Positions 7,955 through 16,580 of a stretch of 64,000 nt of DNA are shown here, one piece after another (position 1 is the first letter of the stretch; each line of letters begins with the position of its first letter). A program made the translations under genes and the position numbers. The DNA is taken from the NCBI RefSeq assembly GCF_965214215.1, contig NZ_CBDCBD010000003.1, positions 1,984,001 to 2,048,000 on the forward strand, in the 5' to 3' direction. Source of the DNA: Poriferisodalis sp965214215. GTDB taxonomy: Bacteria; Actinomycetota; Acidimicrobiia; Acidimicrobiales; Poriferisodalaceae. The notes under the pieces were generated by a model, which was given only the letters and a program-made list of their open reading frames with translations, had not been told where the DNA came from and did not search any database.

Positions 7955-8791
7955 TCAGCATCCGATGTCATGCTCAGTGGCGAAGGCCTGTAAGCCGCTG
8001 CTGATCTCGGCGACGTCGCCGGTATTCCACGAGACGACGAGTTCATTCACGCCGACGGCCGAGTACTCAGCGGCTAACTCAGGGGTCAATTCATTGGCGG
8101 TGAGACGCACAGATAGCTCAGCGGGGATGCCCTGGCGGCCTGCGGCGTCGGCGGCTTCGCGGATTACCGGGAGGCGCTTTGCGACGCTCTCGGGCGACAG
8201 CATCATGGGGTGCCAACCGTCGCCCAGCCGTCCGACGCGCCGCAGCGCCGGCGGGCGGTTGCCGCCCACGAGGATGGGCGGGCGTGGCTGCTGCAGCGGT
8301 TTTGGCGAGCTCACTGCGCCCTTGAACGAGTAGTGCTCGCCGTCGAAGTCGGCGCTGGACTGGGTCCACAGCAGGTCGAGCACTTCGATGAACTCGTTGC
8401 TGAGCCGGCCGCGGTCGTCGTATTCCGCGCCCAGCAACTCGTTCTCCTCGGGCAGGCTGCCCACGCCCAGCCCGACCACCAAGCGACCGCCGCTCAGCCG
8501 ATCCAATGTGGCCAGCTCCTTGGCCAGCACCATCGGGTGCAGGTAGGGCATCACCAGCACGCTGGTGCCCAGGCGCACCCGGGACGTGTGGGCCGCGATC
8601 CAGGTGAGCGTCACCAGCGCATCGTGATAGGGCCGTTCGCCTAGGCGGTCCCATACGTAGCCCACATTGAGCACGTGATGATTCACCCACACCGAGTCGA
8701 AGCCGAGTTCCTCGGCCTCGACGGCCAAGGCGACGACCTCGGCGGGATCGTCGACCCCAAAGTTGTTGGGCACGGTGAAGCCGTATTTCAT
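7955..8791 (-). CDS. LLM-class F420-dependent oxidoreductase (TIGR03619-like)
   Basis: The 278-residue protein shows the luciferase-like TIM-barrel pattern: LGFDSVWVNHHVL, RVRLGTSVLVMPYLHPMVLAKELATLDRLSGGRL, and RPPILVGGNRPPALRRVGRLGDGWHP. Actinobacterial relatives use coenzyme F420 for hydride transfer to diverse substrates, so F420 use is an inference from family. The ATG at 8791 is chosen because GAAAGGAG lies 8 nt upstream. It is the distal gene of a same-strand run with the aminotransferase (8964) and nitroreductase (10370). Confidence 0.85.
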   Translation of the reverse strand: MKYGFTVPNNFGVDDPAEVVALAVEAEELGFDSVWVNHHVLNVGYVWDRLGERPYHDALVTLTWIAAHTSRVRLGTSVLVMPYLHPMVLAKELATLDRLSGGRLVVGLGVGSLPEENELLGAEYDDRGRLSNEFIEVLDLLWTQSSADFDGEHYSFKGAVSSPKPLQQPRPPILVGGNRPPALRRVGRLGDGWHPMMLSPESVAKRLPVIREAADAAGRQGIPAELSVRLTANELTPELAAEYSAVGVNELVVSWNTGDVAEISSGLQAFATEHDIGC

Positions 8792-8963
8792 GACGGTGTG
8801 CTCCTTTCGCTGCGTCAGCACAGCACATCGGCGTGCGGTGCAGCAGTAGTAGCGATCATTGTGGGCGGGTCACCCGTGAATGAGACTGGCAAGTCGCTGG
8901 TCCGGCTGGCCGCTTCGTGCCAGGGCGCACCAGAAGATCGCTCAGCGGCGCTGAGTGGCCGGT

Positions 8964-10187
8964 TCAGTCGAGCGCGGCGAAGGCTGCGTCGGCGATGTCG
9001 CAGGTCCGCTTGATGTCGTCTTCGGTGTGGGCCGTGCAGACGAAATTGTTGTGGTAGCTGAGCAGATAGGCGCCGCGGCGGATGCACTCTGCAATCCAGC
9101 GGGCGTGAAACTTCGAGCCGCCCTCGCCGACGATGCGCAGGTACGGCATCGCTGGCACGCCGCTCACGCGCAGCTCGTGGCCGTGCGCTGCGGCCACATC
9201 GGTCAGCGCTTCACCGAGGCGAAGCCCGGTCTGGGTCGCGGCGGCTGCCGCATCTGTCGCGCGCAGTTCCCGCAGGGTCGCGAGGGCTGCTGCCATCGGG
9301 GCGGCGTTGAAGAATTGGGTCCCGGTGAAGAACGTCTCGCCGGCTGCGTCCTTCAGCGCGTCGCGCCCCGCCAGCGCCGCCACGGGGTGCCCGTTGCCGA
9401 TCGCCTTGCCGAAGCACATGAGATCGGGCGTGAACCCGTACGCGACATGCGCACCGGCGAGATCGATCCGGAACCCGCTGCGCACTTCGTCCAGGATGAC
9501 GACGATGCCTGCCGCCCTGCATGCTGACTCGACGGCCGTCCAGTAACCGTCCGCCGGCAGCTCGTTGTCTGCGAACACGGGGTGGTGGTACGGCGACGAG
9601 ATAAAGCAGGCGATGTCGCCCGGGTGGGCGTCGATGGCGGCTTGCACCGCTGCCGCATCGTTCCACGGCACTTCGATGACGAACGCTTGGTCCTCGGCAA
9701 TCGTGCCCTTGTTGCCCGGCGCCTGCATCCACGGGGCCGAGCCGTGGTAGCCGCCTTCAATCTTGAGGATGTAGCGCCTCCCGGTTGCGGCGCGGGCGAC
9801 CATCACGGCGAGCCCTGTCGCATCGGCGCCGTTCTTGCCGAACAGCGCCCAGTCGGCGCCGTCCACGAGATCAACGAGTTCTTCGGCCAGCTCGACCAGC
9901 ACCGGTGCGGCGAGGCTGACCGTGCTGCCGTCGGCGGCCTGCTTGTGGGCAGCTTCCTCTACCGTCGGGTGGTTGTAGCCCAAGATGTTCGGGCCGTACG
10001 CGCACATCCAGTCGATGTAGGAGTTGCCGTCGACATCGGTGAAGCGGGCACCCTCAGCTGATGCGAAGAAGACCGGACCGTCGTCGATGATGGCGGGCCC
10101 GTAATGGCCGTAGACGCCTTTTGGCACGACCGCCTGCGCACGTTCGTACAGCTCGCGTGACTTCGATGTTGGCATCGGCTCGCTCAT
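8964..10187 (-). CDS. Class III PLP aminotransferase, glutamate-1-semialdehyde aminomutase-like
   Basis: The 407-residue protein carries the class III aminotransferase core: FGKNGADATGLAVMVARAATGR, YHGSAPW, ILDEVRSGFR with the cofactor-binding Asp, and the PLP lysine in DLMCFGKAIGNGHPVAALAG. It resembles the GSA aminomutase/omega-aminotransferase branch. Because it sits in a catabolic cluster rather than with hem genes, a transaminase role on an amino ketone or amino acid is more likely than haem synthesis (inference). The ATG has a GGGGG-type ribosome-binding site just upstream. Confidence 0.85.
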   Translation of the reverse strand: MSEPMPTSKSRELYERAQAVVPKGVYGHYGPAIIDDGPVFFASAEGARFTDVDGNSYIDWMCAYGPNILGYNHPTVEEAAHKQAADGSTVSLAAPVLVELAEELVDLVDGADWALFGKNGADATGLAVMVARAATGRRYILKIEGGYHGSAPWMQAPGNKGTIAEDQAFVIEVPWNDAAAVQAAIDAHPGDIACFISSPYHHPVFADNELPADGYWTAVESACRAAGIVVILDEVRSGFRIDLAGAHVAYGFTPDLMCFGKAIGNGHPVAALAGRDALKDAAGETFFTGTQFFNAAPMAAALATLRELRATDAAAAATQTGLRLGEALTDVAAAHGHELRVSGVPAMPYLRIVGEGGSKFHARWIAECIRRGAYLLSYHNNFVCTAHTEDDIKRTCDIADAAFAALD

Positions 10188-10208
10188 GACCTACCCCCTG
10201 TGTGCGCT

Positions 10209-10243
10209 GTGAGCGCTGCGAGCAACCGGTGAGCACAGCGAGC
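10209..10243. repeat. Two copies of a 15-mer GTGAGCRCWGCGAGC repeat
   Basis: 10209-10223 and 10229-10243 are near-identical 15-mers in the spacer between the aminotransferase and nitroreductase genes. Further copies occur at 30012-30026 and, on the reverse strand, at 58193-58207. Confidence 0.6.
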
Positions 10244-10369
10244 GCCCGGTGAGAGCCTGACACACCCGATTCGGAGGCGCAGCAGCCGTGGCTGGCCGAT
10301 GCGGAGTCTCTGCGCCGCCTGCCCGACTGCCAGCTGTTCGGGGGCGAGGTCGCAATCTTTCTGGGCCGA

Positions 10370-11053
10370 TCAGCTTGTCCAGGCTTGGCCGAATGCGTCT
10401 CGATAGGCCATCTCGGCAGGCGGCCGTCGATTGATCGGGCCGTTGCCCCGGCCGACGGGGTACCCGATCGGCACCATCGCCACGGTTGCCCATCCGTCGG
10501 GCACGCCCAGCAATGACTTCACCTCGTCCTCGCGGAAGCAGTGCAGTGTCGTGAGGGTGCAACCCAGCCCTTCGGCCACACACGCCAGCATCGCGTTCTG
10601 CACAGCGGGGTACACCGAGCCGCCGCCGACCATGCTGACCCGATCCAAGTTGGCATCGGTGATCGCCATCATTGCGGGGTTGGCGCAGAACAGCAGGATC
10701 GCAGGAGCGTCGTGAAGATGGTCGGCGAGGTGATCGCCCGCAGCCACGATGCGCTCCCACTTGGCGACTTCGCCTGCGGGGAGGCCTTCGAATCGCTTCA
10801 AGAAACCTTGGGCGAACTTTGCCCATTCCGGCGCGTAGATGTCGGCCAGTCCCTGCTTGACGGTGGGGTCGGCAGCGACGATGACGCGCCACGGCTGCTG
10901 GTTGCCGCCGCTCGGGGCCCAGCACGCCGCCTGCAGCACCCGTTCGAGGACCTCGGGCGGAATCGGGTCGGTTCGCAGACGGCGCACGGCCCGCAGCGTG
11001 CTCATCGTTTCGTAGAGATCTGCTGGGGGTGGCTGCGCTGATGCAGCTGACAT
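10370..11053 (-). CDS. Nitroreductase family protein
   Basis: The 227-residue FMN-dependent nitroreductase-fold protein has the expected blocks: LRAVRRLRTDPIPPEVLERVLQAACWAPSGGNQQPWR at the N-terminus (FMN phosphate contacts), GGGSVYPAVQNAMLACVAEGLGCTLTT in the middle, and GYPVGRGNGPINRRP near the end. Family members reduce nitro groups, enones or flavin analogues with NAD(P)H. Start at ATG 11053 (AAGGA 8 nt upstream); GTG 11059 is also in frame. It heads a probable operon with the class III aminotransferase and LLM oxidoreductase and is divergent from a CoA-transferase gene. Confidence 0.85.
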   Translation of the reverse strand: MSAASAQPPPADLYETMSTLRAVRRLRTDPIPPEVLERVLQAACWAPSGGNQQPWRVIVAADPTVKQGLADIYAPEWAKFAQGFLKRFEGLPAGEVAKWERIVAAGDHLADHLHDAPAILLFCANPAMMAITDANLDRVSMVGGGSVYPAVQNAMLACVAEGLGCTLTTLHCFREDEVKSLLGVPDGWATVAMVPIGYPVGRGNGPINRRPPAEMAYRDAFGQAWTS

Positions 11054-11129
11054 GGTCACCGTCCTTGGAGGTGTGGTCGTCGTAGTTTGGCAAACCAGAG
11101 CCGAAGGGCTGCCACATGCGGGCGGGGGT

Positions 11130-11135
11130 TACGAT
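11130..11135 (+). promoter_or_regulatory. -10 element TACGAT for the CoA-transferase gene (leaderless)
   Basis: TACGAT is 6 nt before the ATG at 11142. The first 30 in-frame codons before that ATG lack family similarity, supporting the shorter leaderless form. Confidence 0.5.
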
Positions 11136-11141
11136 CCGGCG

Positions 11142-12329
11142 ATGGGAGTGCTTGACAGATACACCGTGCTCGACTTGTCGATCTTGGTGCAGGGTCCCCA
11201 GGCGGCGTTGACCCTGGGTGACATGGGAGCGTCGGTCATCAAGATTGAGCTGCCGGGCATGGGCGATTTGGCGCGGGTCATTCCCGTGTCGCCCGATGAT
11301 CCCCGAAATCCGTACTACGAGGCCTGCAACCGGGGGAAGCGGTCGGTCACCCTCGACCTGCGCACTCCGGGCGGCAAGAGCGCGCTCGAGCGGTTCGTTG
11401 CCGAGACCGATGTCCTGATTCACAACTTCGTGCCCGGGACCACGGAGGCGTGGGGCCTCTCATATGGGCACCTGTCGGCTATCAATCCTCGGCTTGTGTA
11501 CGCCACGGGTTCGACCTTCGGGCCGATCGGGCCCAAGTCGGGCCGTGAGGGCGCTGACTCGAGCGGTCAGGCAGAGGGCGGGCTCATGTTTGCCACCCGG
11601 ATCGACGGCGGCCCTCCGGTCATGAACGGCGCAGTCATTTCCGACCATGTCGGCTGCCAGAACATGGTCACCGGCATTCTCGCGGCGTTGCTCCATCGCC
11701 GGGAGACCGGGCTGGGGCAGCGGGTCGACGTGTCGCTCGTGGGCGGCATGATCTATGCCCAGGCGTCGGAGATCACCTACACGCTGCTGACCGGCCGCAA
11801 CCCTGAGCGGATCGATTCGGGCCACGCTTTTGTTCCCACCTTGCTCCACACCGTGGAAGCGGCCGACGGCTGGATCCACCTGCTCAGCGGAACCGGGCCG
11901 GGGTGGCCCGTGTTTGCCAAGCTGCTCGACCGGCCCGACCTCGCCGACGAACAACGGTTCCTGGACCTCATGCTGAGCTCTGAAGCACGGGCCGAGCTGG
12001 TCGCCATCATTGACGAGGTGTTCCCGACGAAGACCCTCAAAGAGTGGGAGGCGGTGTTGACTGGGGCCGGTGTTCGCTACGGGCTGGTCCGTGATTACGA
12101 AACGATCGCCGCCGATGAGTCGATGTACGAGAACGGTTACTTGCGACGGGTGGAGCATCCCGATGGCGACCGTGCGGTAATCGGCACGCCGATCCGCATG
12201 TCGGCCACGCCGCTCGAACCCAGTGCCGTGGCTCCCGAGCTGGGCCAGCACACCGAGGAGGTCCTGCTGGAGCACGGCTACACGTGGGACGACATCACTG
12301 CGCTGCGCGAGGAAGGCGTCTTCGGCTGA
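11142..12329 (+). CDS. Class III (CaiB/BaiF) CoA-transferase
   Basis: The 395-residue protein starts with the family opening YTVLDLSILVQGPQAALTLGDMGASVIKIE. It has the CNRGKRSVTLDLRTPGGK block and the SGREGADSSGQAEGG segment, whose Asp aligns with the catalytic aspartate of formyl-CoA transferase. These enzymes move CoA between carboxylic acids in anaerobic or aromatic/terpenoid acid catabolism; the donor and acceptor here are unknown. It converges with the acyl-CoA dehydrogenase, and both probably act on the same class of acyl-CoA (inference). Confidence 0.88.
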   Translation: MGVLDRYTVLDLSILVQGPQAALTLGDMGASVIKIELPGMGDLARVIPVSPDDPRNPYYEACNRGKRSVTLDLRTPGGKSALERFVAETDVLIHNFVPGTTEAWGLSYGHLSAINPRLVYATGSTFGPIGPKSGREGADSSGQAEGGLMFATRIDGGPPVMNGAVISDHVGCQNMVTGILAALLHRRETGLGQRVDVSLVGGMIYAQASEITYTLLTGRNPERIDSGHAFVPTLLHTVEAADGWIHLLSGTGPGWPVFAKLLDRPDLADEQRFLDLMLSSEARAELVAIIDEVFPTKTLKEWEAVLTGAGVRYGLVRDYETIAADESMYENGYLRRVEHPDGDRAVIGTPIRMSATPLEPSAVAPELGQHTEEVLLEHGYTWDDITALREEGVFG

Positions 12330-12386
12330 GCGCGCCGCTTCGGCCTGTCGCATGCGCAGTGGCGGGGGAGCGATAGTGCAGTGGGT

Positions 12387-13652
12387 TCAGCTTGTCGCGT
12401 AGGTGGCAGCGAGCGAGCGTGCGATGCGGTCGGTCTGGATCTCGGTGCTGCCGTCTACGTAGTTGGCGATGCGGGCACCGACGAGATGGTGACCCCATGG
12501 GTGGCTGCTGCGAAGGCCTTCTGCGCCCATCGCCTGGATGCATGCGGCGATGTCGGCCTCGGCCGTCTCGGTGGTGAACTTCTTTGCGTGCGCGGCGGGC
12601 AGGATCGCTGCGGAGGCGTCGCCGGTGTGCAGTGACTCGGTGACGGCTGCGACGGCTCGCTCGGTGAGCAGCTGGGCCGCCTCCAGGCGGTTCTGGACGC
12701 CGGCCAGCTTCCAAGCCAGCCCCTGGTGACCGATGACGGGCTTTCCGAATGCCTCGCGTTGCGTGCCGTAGCGCACCGCGCCTGCCAGCGTTGCCTCCAC
12801 CATCGCGCAGCACATTGCCGCCACGTAGGTGCGGGCGCCGTTCACGCTGGACATGGCTGCCCCGAACGCTTGGGTGGGCGGACCGATGAGATCTTCGGCC
12901 GGGGCGATGTAGCCGTCGAGCCGGAAGCCGCCTGTGCCGATGAGGTGGCCGCCTGCTAGCTCATAAGGCGGCAGTCGTTCGAATCCCGGCCGGGTGCCGT
13001 CGATGAGGAACGATGCGATGCCACGGCCCCGAGAACCCGGCTCGGTCTGCGCATAGCAGAAGATGACGTCGGAGTGGGCGGCGTTGGTGATCCATGCCTT
13101 TGCGCCGTCGAGCCGCCAGCCGCCCTCGACGGGTGTTGCGGTGGTGGCGATGTTGGCGAAGTCGCTGCCGGCACCTGGCTCGGTCAGCGCTGTCGAGCCG
13201 AACCGGCGCCCGGCCATGAGGTCGGCGAGGTAGCGCTCGCGGTGGGCGTCGGAGCCGAGGTTTGCCACCCGGGCGGCAACGTTGCCGGTGTTCACCAAAC
13301 TGAACGCAAACGGCATCGAGACGGCGCTGAGCACTTCGACGATGTGGCACTTCTGGGCGAAGCTCATCCCGAGCCCGCCGAGCGACGCGGGCACTTCCAT
13401 GGCCAGCAGCCCAATCTGCGACGCTTCCCGCAGGGCTTCGGGCGCCATGCGCTTCTCGCTCTCCCAGCGGGCCACGTTCGGCGCCACGGCGGTGTCCCGG
13501 AATTGCGCAACCTCGCCAGCAAACGCCTCGAATACTGCAGCGTCCATGCCAGGGATCGGGTCGTCGGCTGGTAGGTGGGCACGGTCGTCGACATTGCCGG
13601 CAGCTGAGCGAGGAGGCATGTTGTGTGGGATCTCAGATTCTTCGGCAGCCAT
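12387..13652 (-). CDS. Acyl-CoA dehydrogenase
   Basis: The roughly 420-residue flavoprotein has FGSTALTEPGAGSDFANIATTA and GAKAWITNAAHSDV (FAD and substrate loop), RTYVAAMCCAMVEATLAGAVRYGTQREAFGKPVIGHQG, and QAMGAEGLRSSHPWGHHLVGARIANYVDGSTEIQ at the C-terminus. In MCAD-type enzymes the catalytic Glu lies in a Y-E-G-T motif, but here the aligned residues read V-D-G-S. It therefore either uses Asp or places its base elsewhere, as IVD and LCAD do. Starts at 13676, 13652 and 13619 are possible. 13652 is preferred because TACCGT lies 7 nt upstream on the same strand. Confidence 0.87.
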   Translation of the reverse strand: MAAEESEIPHNMPPRSAAGNVDDRAHLPADDPIPGMDAAVFEAFAGEVAQFRDTAVAPNVARWESEKRMAPEALREASQIGLLAMEVPASLGGLGMSFAQKCHIVEVLSAVSMPFAFSLVNTGNVAARVANLGSDAHRERYLADLMAGRRFGSTALTEPGAGSDFANIATTATPVEGGWRLDGAKAWITNAAHSDVIFCYAQTEPGSRGRGIASFLIDGTRPGFERLPPYELAGGHLIGTGGFRLDGYIAPAEDLIGPPTQAFGAAMSSVNGARTYVAAMCCAMVEATLAGAVRYGTQREAFGKPVIGHQGLAWKLAGVQNRLEAAQLLTERAVAAVTESLHTGDASAAILPAAHAKKFTTETAEADIAACIQAMGAEGLRSSHPWGHHLVGARIANYVDGSTEIQTDRIARSLAATYATS

Positions 13653-13659
13653 CGCGGCG

Positions 13660-13665
13660 ACGGTA
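13660..13665 (-). promoter_or_regulatory. -10 element TACCGT for the acyl-CoA dehydrogenase (leaderless)
   Basis: TACCGT on the reverse strand lies 7 nt before the ATG at 13652. Confidence 0.4.
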
Positions 13666-13784
13666 GCAGCGGCCATTGCAGGCCAACCCGGGGTCGGCAG
13701 TGCTCGAGAACGAACGCATCGACGTTCGCGTCGCGGCCGGGGTCGAGGCGGAGGGCAACCCGGAGCCGACCGAGCTCGGCCACC

Positions 13785-13790
13785 TACGCT
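13785..13790 (+). promoter_or_regulatory. -10 element TACGCT for the Nudix gene (leaderless)
   Basis: TACGCT lies 8 nt before an in-frame GTG at 13799. Confidence 0.35.
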
Positions 13791-13798
13791 GCGATGTC

Positions 13799-14434
13799 GT
13801 GGTTGGGCAGCACTCCGTGGTTGGGGCGTTCGAGGCTGAGCGCTTGTCCGAGGTGCTCAGCCAGGACTTGGATACCTCGCATGAGGGTCCGACTGCGGCC
13901 GTGGCAGCGGTGGTGCGACAGGGCGACGGCGGTCCCGAGATGCTGTTCATCGAGCGCGCCATCCGCAATGGCGACCCATGGTCTGGTCACATGGCATTTC
14001 CGGGCGGCAGGACTGAACCCGACGACGACGACACGTTCGACACGGCCGTTCGCGAGAGCCGCGAGGAGATCGGCTTCGACATCACCGCGCACGCAGGGGT
14101 CCACTGGCTCGGCCGGCTCAATGATCTGGAAGGCAATCCGCGCTGGCGGGGCGCGGCGCTGCGAGTGACCCCGCATGTGTGCTGGCTCGCAGGCGACCGC
14201 CCTGACTTGACGCTCAACTATGAAGTGGCGGACGCGCTGTGGGTATCGGTGGCGGAATTGGCCGACCCGAAGCACCACATCGATTACCTCTACCCGCCAC
14301 GGCCCGATGAGCGTTTCCCGGGCATCGAGGTTGGTCACGGTCGGGTGGTCTGGGGCATGACGTTGCGGATGCTCCAGGATCTCTTCACCCGAGCCGGCCA
14401 CCCGCTGCCCATCACATTCAGCCCTTCGAGCTGA
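13799..14434 (+). CDS. Nudix hydrolase, CoA pyrophosphatase-like
   Basis: The core has the CoA-pyrophosphatase arrangement: MLFIERAIR, then WSGHMAFPGGRTEPDDDD, then TAVRESREEIGFD, which carries the REx2EE metal-binding part of the Nudix box. NudL/NUDT7-type enzymes cleave CoA and acyl-CoA to 4'-phosphopantetheine derivatives, which fits a neighbourhood of CoA-ester enzymes. The frame is open from a TTG at 13676 (252 residues). GTG 13799 gives 211 residues, nearer the family norm, and has TACGCT 8 nt upstream. Divergent from the acyl-CoA dehydrogenase. Confidence 0.82.
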   Translation: MVGQHSVVGAFEAERLSEVLSQDLDTSHEGPTAAVAAVVRQGDGGPEMLFIERAIRNGDPWSGHMAFPGGRTEPDDDDTFDTAVRESREEIGFDITAHAGVHWLGRLNDLEGNPRWRGAALRVTPHVCWLAGDRPDLTLNYEVADALWVSVAELADPKHHIDYLYPPRPDERFPGIEVGHGRVVWGMTLRMLQDLFTRAGHPLPITFSPSS

Positions 14435-14892
14435 CCCGGCGAGCGCTGCTTCCAGTGCCGCCGCGGTTAGCGGTTCGCGCAGTCTTCTCCCCGTAGCAGA
14501 GCCGACAATCACTGAAATCAGTCGGCTAAGAGACCGCGCCAAGAAGCGAAGCCGTTTTTGGCCAATTTCGCTCAAGCCATGAGAAAGCCCAGCAAAGCTG
14601 CAGGTCACAGCCCCGTACCGACGGCGGGGGTATTGAGCATTTGCGCAGGTCGGCGCCTATTGACGCTCCCTCTCAGAGCAGCGCGATGGGCCGTGCCCAT
14701 GGGTGGGGAAACTTCCTCTCATCGGGAGCCCTCGACTGTCAGCGTGTGCACACACGTAGGTCAGAGTCCTGAGTGCGAATGAGGTCAGCGACTCGTTCCC
14801 GCAGGTCAGCTACTGGTAGAGCGCGCTCCAAGTGTCATATGACTGAAACAATTCTGGCAGCGCACAAGTGTTCGAGTGTGACACCGTATTGG
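14435..14892. other. Intergenic region without a supported gene
   Basis: No frame here shows recognisable protein features. A weak stem (AGCCGAC 14500-14506 with GTCGGCT 14521-14527, 14-nt loop) about 65 nt after the Nudix stop could end that transcript, but it has no T-run. Confidence 0.4.
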
Positions 14893-14898
14893 TAGGAT
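14893..14898 (+). promoter_or_regulatory. -10 element TAGGAT for the DUF222/HNH gene (leaderless)
   Basis: TAGGAT is 6 nt before ATG 14905. TTCGAG lies 16 nt further upstream as a weak -35. No Shine-Dalgarno is present. Confidence 0.55.
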
Positions 14899-14904
14899 GA
14901 ACGT

Positions 14905-16302
14905 ATGTTCTCGCAGGTGCGGCAGGCGCTCGACTCGCTCGCAGCAGCGCTCGACGACGTCGACGGTGCGCCCACCGCGGAGCTGCGCGAGGCGCTGGGG
15001 CTGACAAAGCCGCTGCGTGCCAAGCTCGAAACGCTCGAGACCGCCGTGGCGTCGCAGATCGCGCAGCGCGAACGCCACGGTGACGGCGGCGCCGGAGTGT
15101 TGCACCAGCTCGCCGCAGTCCCGCGCTCGGAGGCAGCGCGCAATGTGCGCACAGCAGCCGAACTCGAGCGTGTGCCTGATGCACAGTCCGCGCTGGCCGA
15201 GGGCGAGATGTGCATGGCGAACGCCGCCCGTTTGGCCCGCGCCGCGCGCGACACCAGCCCCGATGCGGTGCAAGATGACACCGAGTTCGTGAATCTGGCC
15301 AAGACGTTGCCGCCCGATGAGTTCGCCCAAGCCTCCCAACGCTGGACTGCACAGCACCAGAACGCTGCGGACCTCGCTGAGCGTCACCTCCGCAATCGAC
15401 GGAACCGCAGCGTGCGCTTTTGGAACGGCGACGACGGAACCGTGCAGATGCGCGGCGCATTCGACGCCGAGATGGGTGCCCGCATTCAAGCCCGCATCCG
15501 CGACGAAGCCGAACGTCTCCGCCGAGCCGACCGCCGCCTGATGCGCAACGGCACTGCCACGAACCCCGAGGACGCTGCTGGCAACGGCGTGGCACCCAAG
15601 GAGGCAGCGGGTAACAGCTCGGATGGTATCGGCGCAGTTCGCACCCGTGATCAACGCATGGCCGACGCGCTCGACCGCATCCTCGCCGACGCCCCCACGG
15701 GCCGCACAGCCTCAAACGACACTGGCCCCCAAGACTCCACCTGCGGCGACACAGCTTCCGGCGACGGCACAGGCTCCGAGGGACACAAAGCCCACTCGAC
15801 GCAGATCATCGTGCGAGCCGACCTCGCAGACCTGCTCGACGAGTGCTCTGGCATCGGCGAGATCGACGGCGCCGGCCTTCTCCCCGCTGGCGTGGTCGAT
15901 CGGCTGAGCTGCAACGCTGACGTCACGGTGGTGCTGTTCGGCGATCAGCTCACACCGCTCTACGAGGCCGTCGCTTCACGAGCACCCACCGCAGCACAGC
16001 GCCGCGCTCTGATCGCCCGCGACGGCGCCTGCATCGGCTGCGGAGCCCCGCCCGGCGACTGCGAGGCCCACCACATCATCCCCTGGAAACGCGGCGGCCC
16101 CACCAAGATCGACAACCTCGTGCTCGTGTGCTGGTCCTGCCACGACCGCATCCACGACCACAACTGGCAAGTCATCCGCCGCAACGGCCGCTATCGACTC
16201 ATACCGCCCGACAACACCTCGTCCCCCAACCCCGCCCCATCCCGCAAGCCCGCTCCGTCTTGCAATCCGGCTCAGTCTCGGGAGCCTGCTCTATTCCCTT
16301 AG
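14905..16302 (+). CDS. DUF222 / 13E12-type HNH endonuclease
   Basis: The 465-residue protein has an N-terminal helical DUF222 region (residues about 1-220), a variable Gly/Ala/Asp-rich linker (about 215-290), and a C-terminal HNH nuclease domain. The HNH motif reads CIGCGAPPGDCEAHHIIPW, then NLVLVCWSCHDRIHDHNW, with four zinc-type cysteines and the His-His pair. These proteins are multicopy in actinobacteria and are often linked to mobile or repeat elements; their biological role is unclear. The C-terminal tail is a degenerate Pro/Ser repeat (NPAPSRKPAPSCNPAQ). Transcription appears leaderless. Confidence 0.9.
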   Translation: MFSQVRQALDSLAAALDDVDGAPTAELREALGLTKPLRAKLETLETAVASQIAQRERHGDGGAGVLHQLAAVPRSEAARNVRTAAELERVPDAQSALAEGEMCMANAARLARAARDTSPDAVQDDTEFVNLAKTLPPDEFAQASQRWTAQHQNAADLAERHLRNRRNRSVRFWNGDDGTVQMRGAFDAEMGARIQARIRDEAERLRRADRRLMRNGTATNPEDAAGNGVAPKEAAGNSSDGIGAVRTRDQRMADALDRILADAPTGRTASNDTGPQDSTCGDTASGDGTGSEGHKAHSTQIIVRADLADLLDECSGIGEIDGAGLLPAGVVDRLSCNADVTVVLFGDQLTPLYEAVASRAPTAAQRRALIARDGACIGCGAPPGDCEAHHIIPWKRGGPTKIDNLVLVCWSCHDRIHDHNWQVIRRNGRYRLIPPDNTSSPNPAPSRKPAPSCNPAQSREPALFP

Positions 16303-16580
16303 CAGGATGCGGAAGCCTGCAGGTATGGCTATAGCGGCAAGACCCTGACCTGTGCGTTTGCGATCAGCCAGCGCCCTGGAGGACGGTGTAAGCGCGTCGA
16401 ACATGGACTCGGGACGAATAGCGATGGCGGAGCACAGCGGTCACCGCAACCGCAACTTCCGGCAGCTTGTGCGCCTTGCATGGAGACGTGTACCCACCCG
16501 CTGGTCGCTGCAGCGGTGACGTCAGCTGATTTGCAGCTCGGTGGAGGCAGCGCACTGGCGGTCAGTTCAGAGCCCCGGGG

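Noticed and set aside
10191..11423. 410-codon open frame antisense to the CoA-transferase and overlapping the nitroreductase
   Set aside because: Its sequence is Arg/Pro-rich and follows the codon structure of the real genes; the nitroreductase and CoA-transferase motifs are unambiguous.
12387..12813. Several short open frames opposite the acyl-CoA dehydrogenase C-terminus
   Set aside because: All are mirror frames in high-GC sequence with no ribosome-binding sites or motifs.
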